Source: Latrodectus hesperus (taxonomy: Eukaryota > Arthropoda > Arachnida > Araneae > Theridiidae). Taken from it: DNA of 64,000 nt. Both the position numbers and the translations under genes were made by a program. The notes below the pieces were generated by a model, which saw only the letters and a list, made by a program, of their open reading frames with translations, ran no database searches and was not told where the DNA came from. Below, in pieces: positions 35,658 through 55,611 of this stretch (positions within the stretch are counted from its first letter, which is position 1; each line of letters begins with the position of its first letter). Location of the stretch: the NCBI GenBank assembly GCA_037975125.1, contig CM075857.1, forward strand, positions 20,782,997-20,846,996. The letters run 5' to 3'.

Positions 35658-35929
35658 GTTGTTGTTGTCGTGTGCCAGCCAGGCTGGCAATATAGGGTGT
35701 GCTGCTCCACTGAACCATATTTAGGTGTGGAGTCCGACTTCCTCAGTACACACATGCCACAGGAACCCGTTTATAGGGTAGGCAACCATTCACAACACAC
35801 TCATACAAGGAAAGGACAAAGACAGGATAGATAGAGAGAGAAAGTACTTCCATGCCCTAACCGGGATTCGAGTCCAGGACCTCCCGATCCGCAGTCAGAC
35901 ACGCTGACCACAAGACAAGTTGGGCGGCT
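35658..35929 (-). repeat. tRNA-derived SINE (family A), minus strand, 10-bp duplication
   Basis: Perfect ACAAGTCGCT at 35648-35657 and 35930-35939. Reverse complement of the 35275 type: B-box in GGACTCGAATCCCGG, stem-loop GCCAGC-CTG-GCTGGC (35674-35688) and (CAA)n tail next to the left duplication. Confidence 0.93.
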
Positions 35930-36049
35930 ACAAGTCGCTTAAAATGCTTATAATTACTACATTAAAAATAAATATTAATATTTCTATTAAAATTTTTCCA
36001 TTGATGATAAATATTTTTAATAGAAAATTGTAACTATGTGAAAGTAATA

Positions 36050-36270
36050 TTTACGAATGCGAGGCTCTTGCCCTCCCTAGATTAACTTCTTTAGGCAACA
36101 TTTATACTAGAGAGTTACACCTAGACTCCATTAAAGGGGTATCGGACAAAAAGTGGGTGACCCGAGCAACTGGAACTAGGAAACATTGGGGTTTAGAGTT
36201 AATAGTACAAAATGTTGATAAAAGCAGAGGTGCCCAATGACATACAAACCTAACTCTAACCAGAGAAAAA
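36050..36270 (+). mobile_element. 5'-truncated LINE 3' end
   Basis: It encodes ECEALALPRLTSLGN, the C-terminal region after the Cys/His motif of a LINE ORF2, followed by the 3' UTR. It is the same family as 57232-58022. Flanked by TGTGAAAGTAATA (36037-36049) and TGTGAAAGGAATA (36271-36283), a 13-bp duplication with one mismatch. Confidence 0.82.
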
Positions 36271-36639
36271 TGTGAAAGGAATAATTTTTTTTCAAAAAGT
36301 TATACTGAATATTTAAATAAATTATTTCATGCAAGGACAAAAATATCCTCATATTTGTAAGTATTGGATATTTTAGAACTTGATGAGACATATTTACTTA
36401 CAATAATTTAAGAATTCTTAATTGTGACAACCGGATAATTTTGTGAATCCATATGAAAATAGTATAATTTAATAAAATATCAAAATTTAAAATGAAAAAG
36501 TTGAATATATTATAAATCTCATTAAAAATATTTTTTATTATAACACATTTTGTAACACAAATAAGTGTGGAACAGTTATACATTTATTAATAATTAAGTA
36601 TAATTCAGATATAAATATTAAGTTTTAATTTATTTTATA

Positions 36640-38028
36640 CACTACTGGCCATTAAAATTGCTACACCAAAAAGGAATGCAAATAACAGAACGATATTTAT
36701 TGGACACATACATTATAGTGGAAAGAACAAGTGATTAGATTTACAGGAAATTAGGATGTATAAATCTTGAGAAATCAGTACCCAGAGCAGCCACCTCTGG
36801 CTGCAATAACAGCATTTATCCGCTTAGGCATGGAGTCAAACAGATATTGTATGGCATGTACGGGGATCTCAGTCCATGCAGCTTCAACACTATGCCACAG
36901 TTCATCGACAGTAGTGGATGGTGAGTGATGGCGTGCCAATCGCTCGGCAACCATTGACCACACGTTCTCAATTGGTAACAGGTCAGGAGAACGTGCTGGC
37001 CAGGGTAACAGTCGAATCTGTTCTGCATTAAGGAAGTTCAGAACAATACGGGCAACATGCGGTCGTGCATCATCCTGTTGAAACAAAGCATTAGGGAGAC
37101 CTCGAAGATAGGGCAGAGCCACGGGCCTCAACACATCGGAAATGTAACGGTTGCTGTTCAAAGTGCCGGTAATGCGAACAAGAGGTGATCGAGACGTGTA
37201 TCCAATGGCATCCCATACCATCACTCCAGCAGATGGGCCAGTATGGCGATGTCCAATGCAAGCTGGCAATGCGCGCTCTCCACGATGCCTCCAAACACGG
37301 ATGCGGCCATTCATGGTCCTGTATACAGAACCGAGATTCATCTGTAAAGATGACGTGATGCCATTCCCGCGTCCAGGTTCGTCGCTGATCACACCATTGA
37401 AGGCGCTCCTATCTATGACGCAGCGTCAATGGTAGCCGAAGCCATGGTCGCCGTGCAGACAATCCATGCTGCTGCAAACGTCGTCGAACTGTTCGAGCAG
37501 AAACTTTTTGCCTTGCAAATGACTCCATTTCTCGACTCAGGGTTCCTGACATGGCTGTACGATCCCTTGTGACTAAGCGGATAAGATGTCTGTCTTCTCT
37601 GCTGTTAGTGATGGGGGTCGCTGAGATCCTGCATGACGTTCCGTATGATTGTCCTGAACCCATCGATTCCATATTCTGCTAACAGTCATGGGGTCTCGAC
37701 CGACGCGAGCAGCAATATTGCGGTACGATAAACCGCAATCCCGGTAGGCTATAATCCTTCCTCGATCAAAGTCAGACACGTTGCTGATAGGCATTTCTTC
37801 TTCTTACACGAGGCATTACAACAACTTTCTTTGCCGAAAACAACGTTGAAACGGATATTGAGTATGAGAAAACTGCTGGTTTTATACACATTGTAGATGT
37901 CGCTACTGTCGCCTTCTATGTATGAAAATCTAATCATTTGCATATCACAGCAAGTTCTACCTGTCATACAAATTTCACGTGTGTGGTGTGCCACTTTCTT
38001 GGTGTAGCAATTTTAATGGCCAGTAGTG
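36640..38028 (-). mobile_element. Tc1/mariner transposon with perfect 30-bp inverted repeats
   Basis: The terminal repeats CACTACTGGCCATTAAAATT... (36640-36669) and their exact reverse complement (37999-38028) are flanked by TA on both sides (36638-36639 and 38029-38030). Size 1389 bp. One transposase, broken, fills the interior on the minus strand. Confidence 0.96.
36775..37794 (-). pseudogene. Tc1-family DD34E transposase, two frameshifts and one nonsense codon
   Basis: It starts at the ATG ending 37794 (MPISNVSDFDRGRIIAYRDC). A helix-turn-helix region follows (LSYRNIAARVGRDPMTVSRI). A frameshift near 37620 moves to the frame with ARTVRRRLQQHGLSARRPW, which is then cut by TAG at 37409-37411 where the sequence would otherwise continue into IFTDESRF, holding the first catalytic Asp. 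A second frameshift near 37320 leads to the frame with NGRIRVWRHRGER, FQQDDARPH (second Asp) and SPDLLPIENVW (Glu, 34 residues between), ending GGCSGY. All three catalytic residues are still encoded, but no single frame carries them. Confidence 0.93.
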
Positions 38029-38030
38029 TA

Positions 38031-39770
38031 TATTATTGTAATAACACAACAATTATATTCAGTGAAACGCTCTCAAATCAACAGCCACGCAATTTTAAAT
38101 CAGGAAGGGATGAAAGTAACTAGTTCAAGAAATAATTTAATACTATTATTCTTTTATTTTTCGCTGAAGTTTATATTTAAATCTTTTTGATACAGCTTTT
38201 ATGATCTTAAAGATACACAGATAGCATTAATTAAAAAAATAGCAAACCAGTCTGATTTCATATTTTAATATTTGTTACTTTAACTCATGGGTGACTCTTT
38301 TTTGTCTCGTGGCAACGTTTCGCCTTTTAAAAATTTAAATAAATGTTTCAATCCAAAAATTTTGCCTTAAAATAATAAATTAAATTTCAATAATTACGGT
38401 TCGGGACAAAGATTGCCGACACCTGAGATTGTTTATTTAGCAGTCGTATAAATTTAATTCAACAGAAGCATCTGGTCACCAAACAGTTTGAGAGCATTGA
38501 GTAAAATGACAGCTTTTTCTTTTGAAATTTACAAATCCGCTACAACATCTAAATTAACAATTTTTTTAAAATAATCGGTTGAAATTAAGATAAAAAAATA
38601 TGTACCTCTTATTTCGATTTATTCTCAATAGATTGAATTATGATTCAATGTTAAACATTAAAAGAGATATGAATATAGTGTCAATTATAAGAATAAGTTG
38701 AAAATATTAATTATATTTTCCTAAATCTCTCTGGAAAAATTAATGTTACTAGGAATAATTAAAAGAAAAAGCAATAGAATGTCCATGTAGAGTATGTGTT
38801 GTCAAAAATTCAAAGTACGTATTTTTTATGTTTAAAAAAACCATGTGAGGTAACAATGTAAAATAATCGTTTGTAAAATATGTAAATTTTTCTGTTAAAA
38901 TATTTTTAAAATATGCTGGCAGGTAAATGATAAATGCTGTGAGCATCAAATCATTAGTTCATGAGCTTGATTCCCACATAAAGAATGGATGTTCATAATG
39001 GTTCGAAATCCACTTTAAACTATATATTCCGGTCTTATTAAACCTCATATACAAAAGTGGTGACTACAGTGTGACAAATAATTAAATTTGAAGAAAAATA
39101 ATGTGTAAGACAGATGTTGTAAATAATTATTTTAATTGTTAAATCAACTATCAGCATTACAATTTATTTCATTATTCATTTATTTGAAAACTTATTTTTT
39201 TATCCCTTTAATTAAAAAGGTTTGTTTCTATTCCATTTCGTATTGTTATTTTAATTTTCCAAGTTATTTTCAAAATGAAATTCAGACTACAATTTTTAGT
39301 TAAGTCTTCCACAGCAAAAAATAAATATATATAACGGGTTGTTATATAACAGACGATTTTGGTGGTGATGTGGTAATTTGCATTTTACATCAACTGCAGA
39401 CAATCATTACCTAACATTAAAAATTCACTTACCATTCGATCACGTGAAGTAATGACTGTTAAATCGTGAATTGTTTCTGACATGTAACTGGATTTATTGC
39501 AAACATTTTCCTTGAGATCTTTTGAATAAGAATTGGTACGCCGCTAAGAACCTGAAAATTTTGAGGTTTTTTTCGTTTAATATTTAGCTTCGGTTTTGAA
39601 GATGGTTTTGTGGTATTGCTTAATGCAAATAACATTTCGTGTAAATTAAAATATTGTTTCGATATAAGAGTTTTCTGGTATTAGCTGTATCTAATTGATA
39701 AAGATAAAAATTTACTCAGTTTTATCAATTGATGTATGCAGTTGGGGAACGAAGAAGTAAAAATACAGTT
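38031..39770. other. Intergenic sequence with one old SINE
   Basis: AT-rich, no gene recognised apart from the family-B SINE fragment at 38945-39080. Confidence 0.4.
38945..39080 (+). repeat. Old SINE fragment (family B)
   Basis: ATGGTTCGAAATCCACTTTAAAC aligns with the 31645-31800 body. The tRNA-like head (GAGCTTGATTCCCAC) is decayed. Confidence 0.5.
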
Positions 39771-39773
39771 AAT

Positions 39774-40640
39774 CTCTAATCATCATCAGCATTGGCACAA
39801 CAACCCTTTGTGGACCTGGGCCTTCCTCAAAATATTTTCCCATTCAACCCTTCACCCAGCAATTGATTTCCAGTTCTTTACATTTTTGTTATTGTGTGGC
39901 TTATATCCTTCCTGGTTGACAGCAACTCAAACCAGGTCCATGAGCCCGAACGCCTTCAAACAATGCAGCTCAGGGATCGAGAATAGCTGGAATGGAATTT
40001 ATTTTAACCGATACAGACCAAAATGTGAGCAGGAGCAGCTTGAGTTGCATTGGATTTTGGACACAGGAGATAAACTTTGTGGTCCATCACATGACGATGT
40101 AAGCGAGTGTGTCCATTTCGAAATCTCGCGTGAGTTGTTTTGTCGCGCGTGTTACCAACCCCAATCAGAACAGCACCAGGGCGATTTGCGGTATACCATC
40201 TTTACTTTTAAAATGGCGAAATGCACACAGTCCTTCCATCTCTATTTTGGAACTTTCTCTTGGTCTTTTATTGAAGGGAATTGCATTAAAATCTCTTAAA
40301 GCTGTTCGTTCTGAGCTTATTCTTACTACATGCCCTTCCCATCTCATTCTGTTTAGTTTTATGGACTTTATAATACCATCGTTATTAAAATTCTTGTAGA
40401 TTTCAAAATTATATATTTTTCTCCAAATGTTGTTATCAAGAACAGCGCCAAAGCTAGTTCTCAGGATCATAGACACAGAATCACAGCCAAAGATAGTTCA
40501 CTGGTTTGCTAATATCTTTCTTTGTTAAAGTCCGTGTCTCCGAGGCATAATCCAAACCGACTTAATCAGAACCTTATTCAGTAAAATCTTTTTCTTTCTG
40601 TTTATTAAGTGAGATTTCAGTAACGATCTTAAACTGAAGC
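39774..40640 (-). mobile_element. LINE 3' part (ORF2 C-terminus and 3' UTR), minus strand, (GAT)n end
   Basis: The frame at 40476-40165 reads SIKLNRMRWEGHVVRISSER, the K-x-x-R-x-R-W-x-G-H-V-x-R-M motif common at the ORF2 C-terminus of craniofacial-development-protein-2-like and RTE-type LINEs, preceded by a GAVLDNNIWRKIYNFEIY stretch. The 3' UTR follows to lower coordinates and ends in GATGATGATT near 39778. Upstream coding (to about 40640) has stops. Confidence 0.7.
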
Positions 40641-40706
40641 AGCATAGATTGGATGCCATAATTTTCTGATTTCAGGATTCAAATTAATGTACATTGCTTT
40701 TTGTGT

Positions 40707-40985
40707 GTTGTTGTTTCTCATCCCCATGACCAGCAGTACTAAATCAGGTCCATGAGTTCATTCTCCCTGAAGAAATCCAATGCTAATAGGGGGTCTTGAT
40801 CCAGATCTTGCTTGGTAAGTCCCAGACAAGATAAAATATGACCAGGGGAGGCTTGTGCAGAAAAGCACCTAATTTCGAAGTTTTTATTGCCTCCAGCAAA
40901 AGTCATTGATGACCAGGGACCACTAATAAAACGGGTAAGAGCAGTTTGATCTCGTCAACTGCTGCCCCGTACCAAGGAGCCTTTG
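40707..40985 (-). mobile_element. Divergent copy of the (CAA)n-tailed LINE 3' end, minus strand
   Basis: On the minus strand it encodes CFSAQASPGHILSCLGL and then DPLLALDFFRENELMDLI and a stop. This aligns with CTKCQSHQASPEHLLDCMGL and NPLLVFDFLIGNGLVDLV of 4660-5097. It ends GGATGAGAAACAACAAC. Older than the other two copies. Confidence 0.78.
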
Positions 40986-41269
40986 TCTGTTTCAAATTGC
41001 TAGTTCGATTTAAGAGTTCTCTGATATTAGCTGTATGTGAGTGACGAAGATTAAAATTTATTTGGCTTTATCCATAAATGTATATATATGTGCAGGTGGA
41101 AAACTTAGCAGTTAAAAAACAGTTATCCCTCCCCATTAACCGAGGAATTTCGTATGGCTATGTGGGTAACCCGATTTCGCGAATAACCCACAAGATTATT
41201 GAAAAGGGGAATAAATCAATACAAATAGGCATTTGAACAATTTAAATATTTAATAACTAACATGATCAC

Positions 41270-41545
41270 ACTGTAGCCCCGGGGGCTTAGTGGTAGCGTT
41301 TCACGCTCCCAAGGCACAGGCCCGAGATTCGATCCTCGGACTGGGCAAGGTCGATTCAGCCTTTCATACCTTCAGTGAGTCTATAAACTAAGTACCAAGC
41401 ATTCTTGGGAACTAAACACTGGGGGTTTCACGCAAGGCTGACCATCTAATCGGGACATTTGCTTCCCACCCCAGGGCCTCTCGGTCAGGAAAACAGAGAT
41501 GGGCACTGTAGGCCTTGGCCCACATGGTGCCACAGAGTTTAATTT
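41270..41545 (+). repeat. tRNA-derived SINE (family C) with 12-bp duplication
   Basis: Flanked by the perfect TAACATGATCAC (41258-41269 and 41546-41557). The head has an A-box GGCTTAGTGGTAGCG and B-box GAGATTCGATCCTCGG. The 3' part is GC-rich (CACATGGTGCCACAGAG) and has no long simple-repeat tail. Not a functional tRNA: the acceptor stem and anticodon arm do not fold convincingly. Confidence 0.9.
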
Positions 41546-41785
41546 TAACATGATCACTCTTAATTCTGGAGGAATAATGAAATTTTTAACTCATAAAATT
41601 AATCTGTTATGAATTTACTTTAAGAAAATCAATCAAAAGATTTTTGTTGCACTGAAACGCTTCTTTTGTTTTGGGAATTGGAATTACTTTTGAAAATTAA
41701 ACATCGCAGAAAAGCTGCAAAGTGGATAATTGAGGTTTACTGAATCAAAAAAATAAAAATAATAATAATCTTCATATAATAAAAT

Positions 41786-42038
41786 TGTAGTATGTGGCGA
41801 CTTTTTGGCGATCAACAAACCGCGCTTGGCGTGGTTTGATCTCTTTCGAGAGGTTGCCATATTTTAGAGCAGTTTTCGGCGGAGCGAGGTCCGCGATAGG
41901 TTGTATTATTCTGGTAGGAGATGAAGGCTCCGAGTTTGTTTTGTTTTTGACATTAAATGTTTGTTTGTTTGTTAGTAAATAAATGTGTTGTCCAGGATAT
42001 GGTGATCGTTAATTTTTTCGGCCGTTCGACACATCACA
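41786..42038 (+). repeat. Solo LTR (253 bp)
   Basis: Starts TGTAGTATGTGGCG and ends CGACACATCACA, flanked by AAAAT (41781-41785 and 42039-42043). It has an AATAAA signal near 41980. A 5-bp duplication and this type of start suggest a BEL/Pao or Gypsy origin, but no interior remains to decide. Confidence 0.75.
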
Positions 42039-42895
42039 AAAATTTAAAATAATCTTTAACTGTTGGAATTTTTTTCCACTGATTTTCCAAGAGTTGGTAA
42101 AAATGTATTTAAAAAATGAGAACATTTAAATGTTAGTAACAGAAATTTGAAAATACAGCAGTGCCATCAAAAAACTATCATATCCAATTCATTTCCCTCA
42201 AAACATAAGTTATGATATTTTATAAACCTTATAGGTAAAATAGAATCTACTATTATTAATGAAGAGATTACGTGTATTACGAAGGGTCTTAATTTTATAT
42301 ATGTGAAGTAGCAATGTTTGTTTTGTAAAATCGGATTTAGTCAACTATAATATCCTTATGAAAACTAATTCTTCCAAACATCAGAACAGTGATATATTCG
42401 TCTCAAGCTTAATGAAAAAAATCGCATTATTATTTGACTGCTAGCAAAGATATTAATCTAAAATTAGTAAGATAATTCAGTAATTTACATTTTTTTCCCA
42501 CTGAAATCAAATAAAAGCACAAGCTGCTGAGAGTTCAAAATTGATGAATAAAACTTACACCAGTCCTCAAAAGTAAGAGAATTCGCATATTTTGTCGAAT
42601 TACATGAAAAGAACTGAACAAATATTATTATAATTACTGATTCGAAACAACTATGGGAATTTCGTGACACGTTTCATAAGCATATATGTGTCCCTAGGAG
42701 GAATTAAAAGAATAAGCGTTATAAGCTCGCGTAATCGGAAATGTTTGGCTAAATACCGTATACATAAGAAAATTTGCGGAACTAGTATGATATCCCTCTC
42801 TATTGGCGATCATTGCGATTTCTTTCTTCAAGTGGCGACGAAAAAAGTGGCAACCTAGAATGGACACCAATCAGCGTAAGAAATTTGGGTTTTCT

Positions 42896-43020
42896 CCGAT
42901 TTCGAATTACTAGGCCTAACACTACATAAGAAAACCATAATAACAATAAAGCGGAGTTCCCCCCTCCTATTTCAAATTTCTAAACCTAACGGTATATTAG
43001 AAAACAGTAATCGTAATAAG
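42896..43020 (+). repeat. Imperfect two-copy tandem repeat, period 70 bp
   Basis: TTCGAATTACTAGGCCTAAC (42901) and TTCAAATTTCTAAACCTAAC (42971) start matching blocks that both continue through AGAAAAC and TAAT into AATAA. Confidence 0.75.
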
Positions 43021-43326
43021 AATTGATTAAAGATTCTATTTAAAAATATTTTAGTATTAAAATTAAACGAAATAAAGTGGCAAAAATAATTACATTTAAT
43101 AACATCTAGTTAAAAATAAATAAAATAATGAATTTCTTTGATTTAAGATAGAATGTTACAAATCATTACTATATAAAAGTAGACAAATGTAGAATAGTTA
43201 AAAAAAAAGAACGATTCTATAATTTCGTATAATATTTGAAATTTAAATACTTAACATACAATTCTAGGAATATATTTTCTATGCCTGAAGAAAATAATTA
43301 AAATAAAATTCTTTCCTTCATTTTTC

Positions 43327-43600
43327 GTCTGGCGCTCTACATACATAGCAAAATTCAAAATGAATACAAAAGTCAGCGTTTAATTTCTGGCACGATATCC
43401 ACAGTGAAATACAAAACGAATATAAAAGACAGTATTGAAATTCCGGCACTATATTTACAGCGAAATAAAGAATGTGAATATAAAAGACAATATTTATAAT
43501 CCGCACTACATCCGAAGTGAAATAAAAAATAAATATGAAAAAACAAGATTTATATATATAGAATTTCCTCGCTTTACATCCAATAAAAAAAAAGACATGC
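43327..43600 (+). repeat. Degenerate tandem array, unit about 54-60 bp, about 5 units
   Basis: Units start near 43327, 43387, 43441, 43500 and 43563, with TCTGGC(A/G)C or TCCGGCAC, then an ACA(G/T)(C/T)GAAAT-like block and GAATATAAAAGACA. Similarity falls towards the right end. No coding role seen. Confidence 0.65.
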
Positions 43601-45100
43601 GATTTGAAAATTGCGAAAAATTCAAATTGTTCTTTAAAGTAAAACTAAACTTGACGTGAAACTAAAAATGCTGTTGCCACTGGAAAGAAGCATATATATA
43701 TGACGTAAAAATGATGTAAAACACCAGAAAAACGAAATCTGGCAACCAACAAATGTGAAAAGTTGCAAAAATTGAATTTGGCAACACTACTATCAAAACA
43801 CAAAGTGCTAGATTTGGCAAGAAATCACTTAGAGGGGAATATCATACTTACACCAAATTTTCTAAGTCGGATAAGTGTGATGAATATGTTAAGTATTCTT
43901 GAAATATCATGAAATAGATTTATCTAGACCTATGGATATGCTAAATAAGATTAGGAAAAAAGTTTAGAATTCAAAAACAATTATGGTAGACAACTAGACG
44001 AATTTATTTAAATCTTCGGCCTTTCATACTTTAATGTAAAATAAATTTAAAGGCATTATAGTAAACATGAAAGGCGACGAACAGAACAAAGATACTAAGG
44101 AAATAAATTTCAGTCTACTATAACTAATTTCAAAAACAGACAAAAATTTTATTAAAAAAAATTATATCAAATGACCTTTATGGAAAACGGAAAAATACAT
44201 AAGCTAGAAATAACGAAACAAAAACTTTCCGACCTGTTAAAAATATATAATCCTATTCTCCGTTCCAGTTGTAGTAAAAATGAAATAATTATATGAAGAG
44301 TTGTTTCAATTCAGAAGTTATGATTTCAACAACACGAGATGGCGCTCTGGAGGCAGCAAAATTTAGTTTGAAAAAAAGACAGAAGAGAGAAAAGGCGGGC
44401 TGTTCGGCTGGATTCTAAAAAGAAGGAAGTAGAATGGGCCTGTTGAGAATGTTATTATGTGTTTTCGTTTATAAAATTTTCCTATAAATTTGATAATGTA
44501 CAACCATAGAAGATAAAAAATATTTAGTTGTTAATATGTTGCGTGATAAATTCACGACAGAGAAATTTTATTCAGCATCATAACAATATATCTCATGTGT
44601 TGGTTAAGAACAATAACTCTAATGAAATGCTCTAACTTACCGTTATTCTCTTAAAATGATCAAAGTAAGGTATTACATGGAAAGAAAATGCATCCCACAA
44701 AGTTTTCATTTCAATCCTGCCTAAATCTTTTAACTTCATGCAGCCAAGCATGTTAAATATATTTGTAACTGTCATTATACTCAGTACCAAGAAGACAGTG
44801 CATCACCAAATTATGAATAAGAAAATTAGCGAAATTTTGCGATTGCGAAAAATATGCCAAAAGCTCAAAATGTTCGTGCTATTCAGGCAGTGTACCTCAA
44901 AAGAAAATTCTTCCTATCCAACAATCTAGAATTTATAGACGCAAATGCGTAACAATGAAACATAAAATGAAACTAAAGCCAAAAATATTGTCATCAAACA
45001 GCAGAATATAATTATTTTTGTTAAATAAGCAGAATAATTCAAGTTCCTAAACTACAGCTGCTTTACAATTGATAAGGCATACTATGAAACAGATGATCAA
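43601..45100. other. Intergenic sequence, nothing firm
   Basis: AT-rich with a few more GC-rich patches (about 44335-44440). No recognisable gene or bordered repeat. Confidence 0.35.
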
Positions 45101-45106
45101 TATAGG

Positions 45107-45320
45107 GGCAGCGGCAAAGCCTAACTAAGACAGAGGCATATGGGGCAGTAGCTCTGGTCCTCCATATTAGAGGGTCCTCCAAATCGAATAGATTATTTTA
45201 CGTTGTCAATAGAATAGAATCGTTTCCCAAATCGAATAGAAAGTTTGCTGTTGTGAAGCAGTGGGAGCCCCCCCCCCAAAAGTTTTAGCCCCTAACCCAA
45301 TTAGGTTAAGTCGGCCTCTG
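45107..45320. mobile_element. Candidate small DNA transposon (MITE)
   Basis: The left end GGGGCAGCGGCAAAGCCTAAC resembles the reverse complement of the right end, CAGAGGCCGACTTAACCTAA. The interior repeats CAAATCGAATAGA twice (about 45180 and 45219). The target duplication is not recognisable. Tentative. Confidence 0.35.
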
Positions 45321-45613
45321 GCTCAGTGGTATTTCGTTGCAACCAAAAGATCACTAGACAGTTCCCTGCTCAATCACGAAGGCAACTAAGGGGCATAAAA
45401 CAACTCAATATCATCTCAATATTAACAATACAAAATATCACTTTTATATACAATGAACTAAACAGAACTGTAGAAGATTATGACATCATCAAAATCTTTC
45501 CAACAAATTAATAAACCAAAATGGAAGGAGATTTAAGAAGAAAGCATATTCTCTGGGGATGTGTGTTAACATAAATTCAAGGGGAAATATTTCACTTCCT
45601 ATAGTAAAATATA

Positions 45614-47227
45614 CAGTAGGCAAAATGATTATTTGTACACCACCTTTTTTTTTAAAGTTTAGAAAAATATAAGCAGTTATTTTATTCCTTACAATGTGTG
45701 AACGTGAGTTTGTTGTTTATTTCTAAGTAAACGAAAAAATATTTTGAAATAATTGAAAATAAAACCTAAATTTTACAAACTTGGAAAATTTCTTGCAAAA
45801 AGTATATTTGTACACCTATATCTCCGATAAGTATTACTATCATTTCATGCAATTTTTCACATGATAGTTAATTCTTTGGATAGTTTATATTTATTAAAAA
45901 TTGAAGAGATTATCTTTTTTAACAATGGAAGTCATTCGTAGAGAAAATTTGAGAAATGGCCACGAAATCAAAAGAAGTCTCTTTAGACATGAGAACTCAA
46001 CCTCAATAAAAGTCGAAAATATTATCGTGAAATTCAAAAGAGATGGTTAAGTTACCCTTTACAACAATTGGTTACATCGTAAGAAAATATAAAAATACTG
46101 GACTCGTTGAAAATGAACCCAGGCCAGGTGGCCCGAGTAAATTAACTTCAAGAAATAAATGAAGTATTGTTAAAGCAGCTATTAGAAAACCACAAATTTC
46201 TGCTCAGAAAATTGCAGATGACCTTCTGGCATCTTCTAACATTAGAGTGACCGCTCAAACAATAAGAAATGTGTTACATAGTGCTGGTTTAAAGGGCAGA
46301 ACTCCGAGAAAAAAACCAATGATCTCTGAAGTTAATAGAAAAAAGCGTTTGGAATTTGCTATGAAATACAAAGACAAACCAATAGACTTCTAGAAAAAGG
46401 TTAATTTTTCAGATGAGAGTAAGTTTGAAATTTTTTTAACCCCTAGTATCCGAAAAATCTGGCGAAAATAAAAAACAGCCCTTGATAGTAAAATTGTACT
46501 TCAGACCCTGAAACATGGTGGTGGAAATGTGATGGTTTGGGGCTGTGTAGCTCATGGCGGGGTTGGAAAATTACACTTTATTGACACAAAAATGACAGCT
46601 TTAGGTTACATTGATGTGTTGCGGCATAACTTATTAGACAGTGCTAGAAAATTGGGTATCGGAGACACTTTCTTATTTCAACAAGATAACGATCCAAAAC
46701 ACACTGCGATAGTTACTAAAACATGGTTGCTTTATAATGCGCAAAGACGCCTTGAAACTCCACCACAATCCCCGGATATAAATCCAATTGAAAATTTGTG
46801 GATGCTATTGGATGCTCAAGTTCGAAAAAAAATATTACAAGTAAAAATAGTGTGAAAGAAGCACTCATGGAAGCTTGGGAAGAAATAGATCAAGAAACCA
46901 CCAAAAAGTTAATAGAATCAATGCCAAGACGTCTTGAAGCAATTGTAAAAGCCAATGGAATGCATACAAAGTATTAGATTTCTATAAAATAATTATAATT
47001 ATGTTTAAAATTTGTCACTAAGTAAGTGTACAAATACTCTTTTTGTATAGTTTTTATAAAGTTTTATTCATTAATCAACTAAAGTTTATGTGATTGTTTT
47101 TTTTGTTGATATTTATTATTATTTTACCTCAATAGAATATATTTCTGCAATTTTAACTTAGTTACCTTATTTTATTTTGCTATAAAATTCTAAAATTGAA
47201 GTGTACAAATAAACATTTTGTCAACTG
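45614..47227 (+). mobile_element. Tc1/mariner transposon, second family
   Basis: The ends CAGTAGGCAAAATGATTATT and, reverse complemented, CAGTTGACAAAATGTTTATT match at 24 of the first 27 positions and continue to TTGTACAC. TA flanks both ends (45612-45613, 47228-47229). Size 1614 bp, one broken transposase inside. Unrelated at nucleotide level to the 36640 element. Confidence 0.9.
45925..46977 (+). pseudogene. Tc1-family DD34E transposase, several stops and frameshifts
   Basis: It starts at the ATG at 45925 (MEVIRRENLRNGHEIKRSLF). It is cut by TAA after about 42 codons, then continues through ENEPRPGGPSKLTSR (the Tc1 linker) and AGLKGRTPRKKPM to VNFSDESKFEIF, with the first catalytic Asp. 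The longest open piece (46529-46855) holds VMVWGCVAHGGVGKL, FQQDNDPKHT (second Asp) and SPDINPIENLW (Glu, 34 between). A frameshift near 46830 separates the end piece (EALMEAWEEIDQETTKKLIE, then SMPRRLEAIVKANG), which stops at 46975-46977. Confidence 0.92.
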
Positions 47228-47229
47228 TA

Positions 47230-55611
<8,382 letters not shown>

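Noticed and set aside
41279..41350. Possible functional tRNA gene (clear A and B boxes)
   Set aside because: The acceptor stem does not close and the sequence continues as a 276-bp element with a 12-bp duplication, so it is a SINE head. The family A and B heads were rejected as tRNA genes for the same reason.
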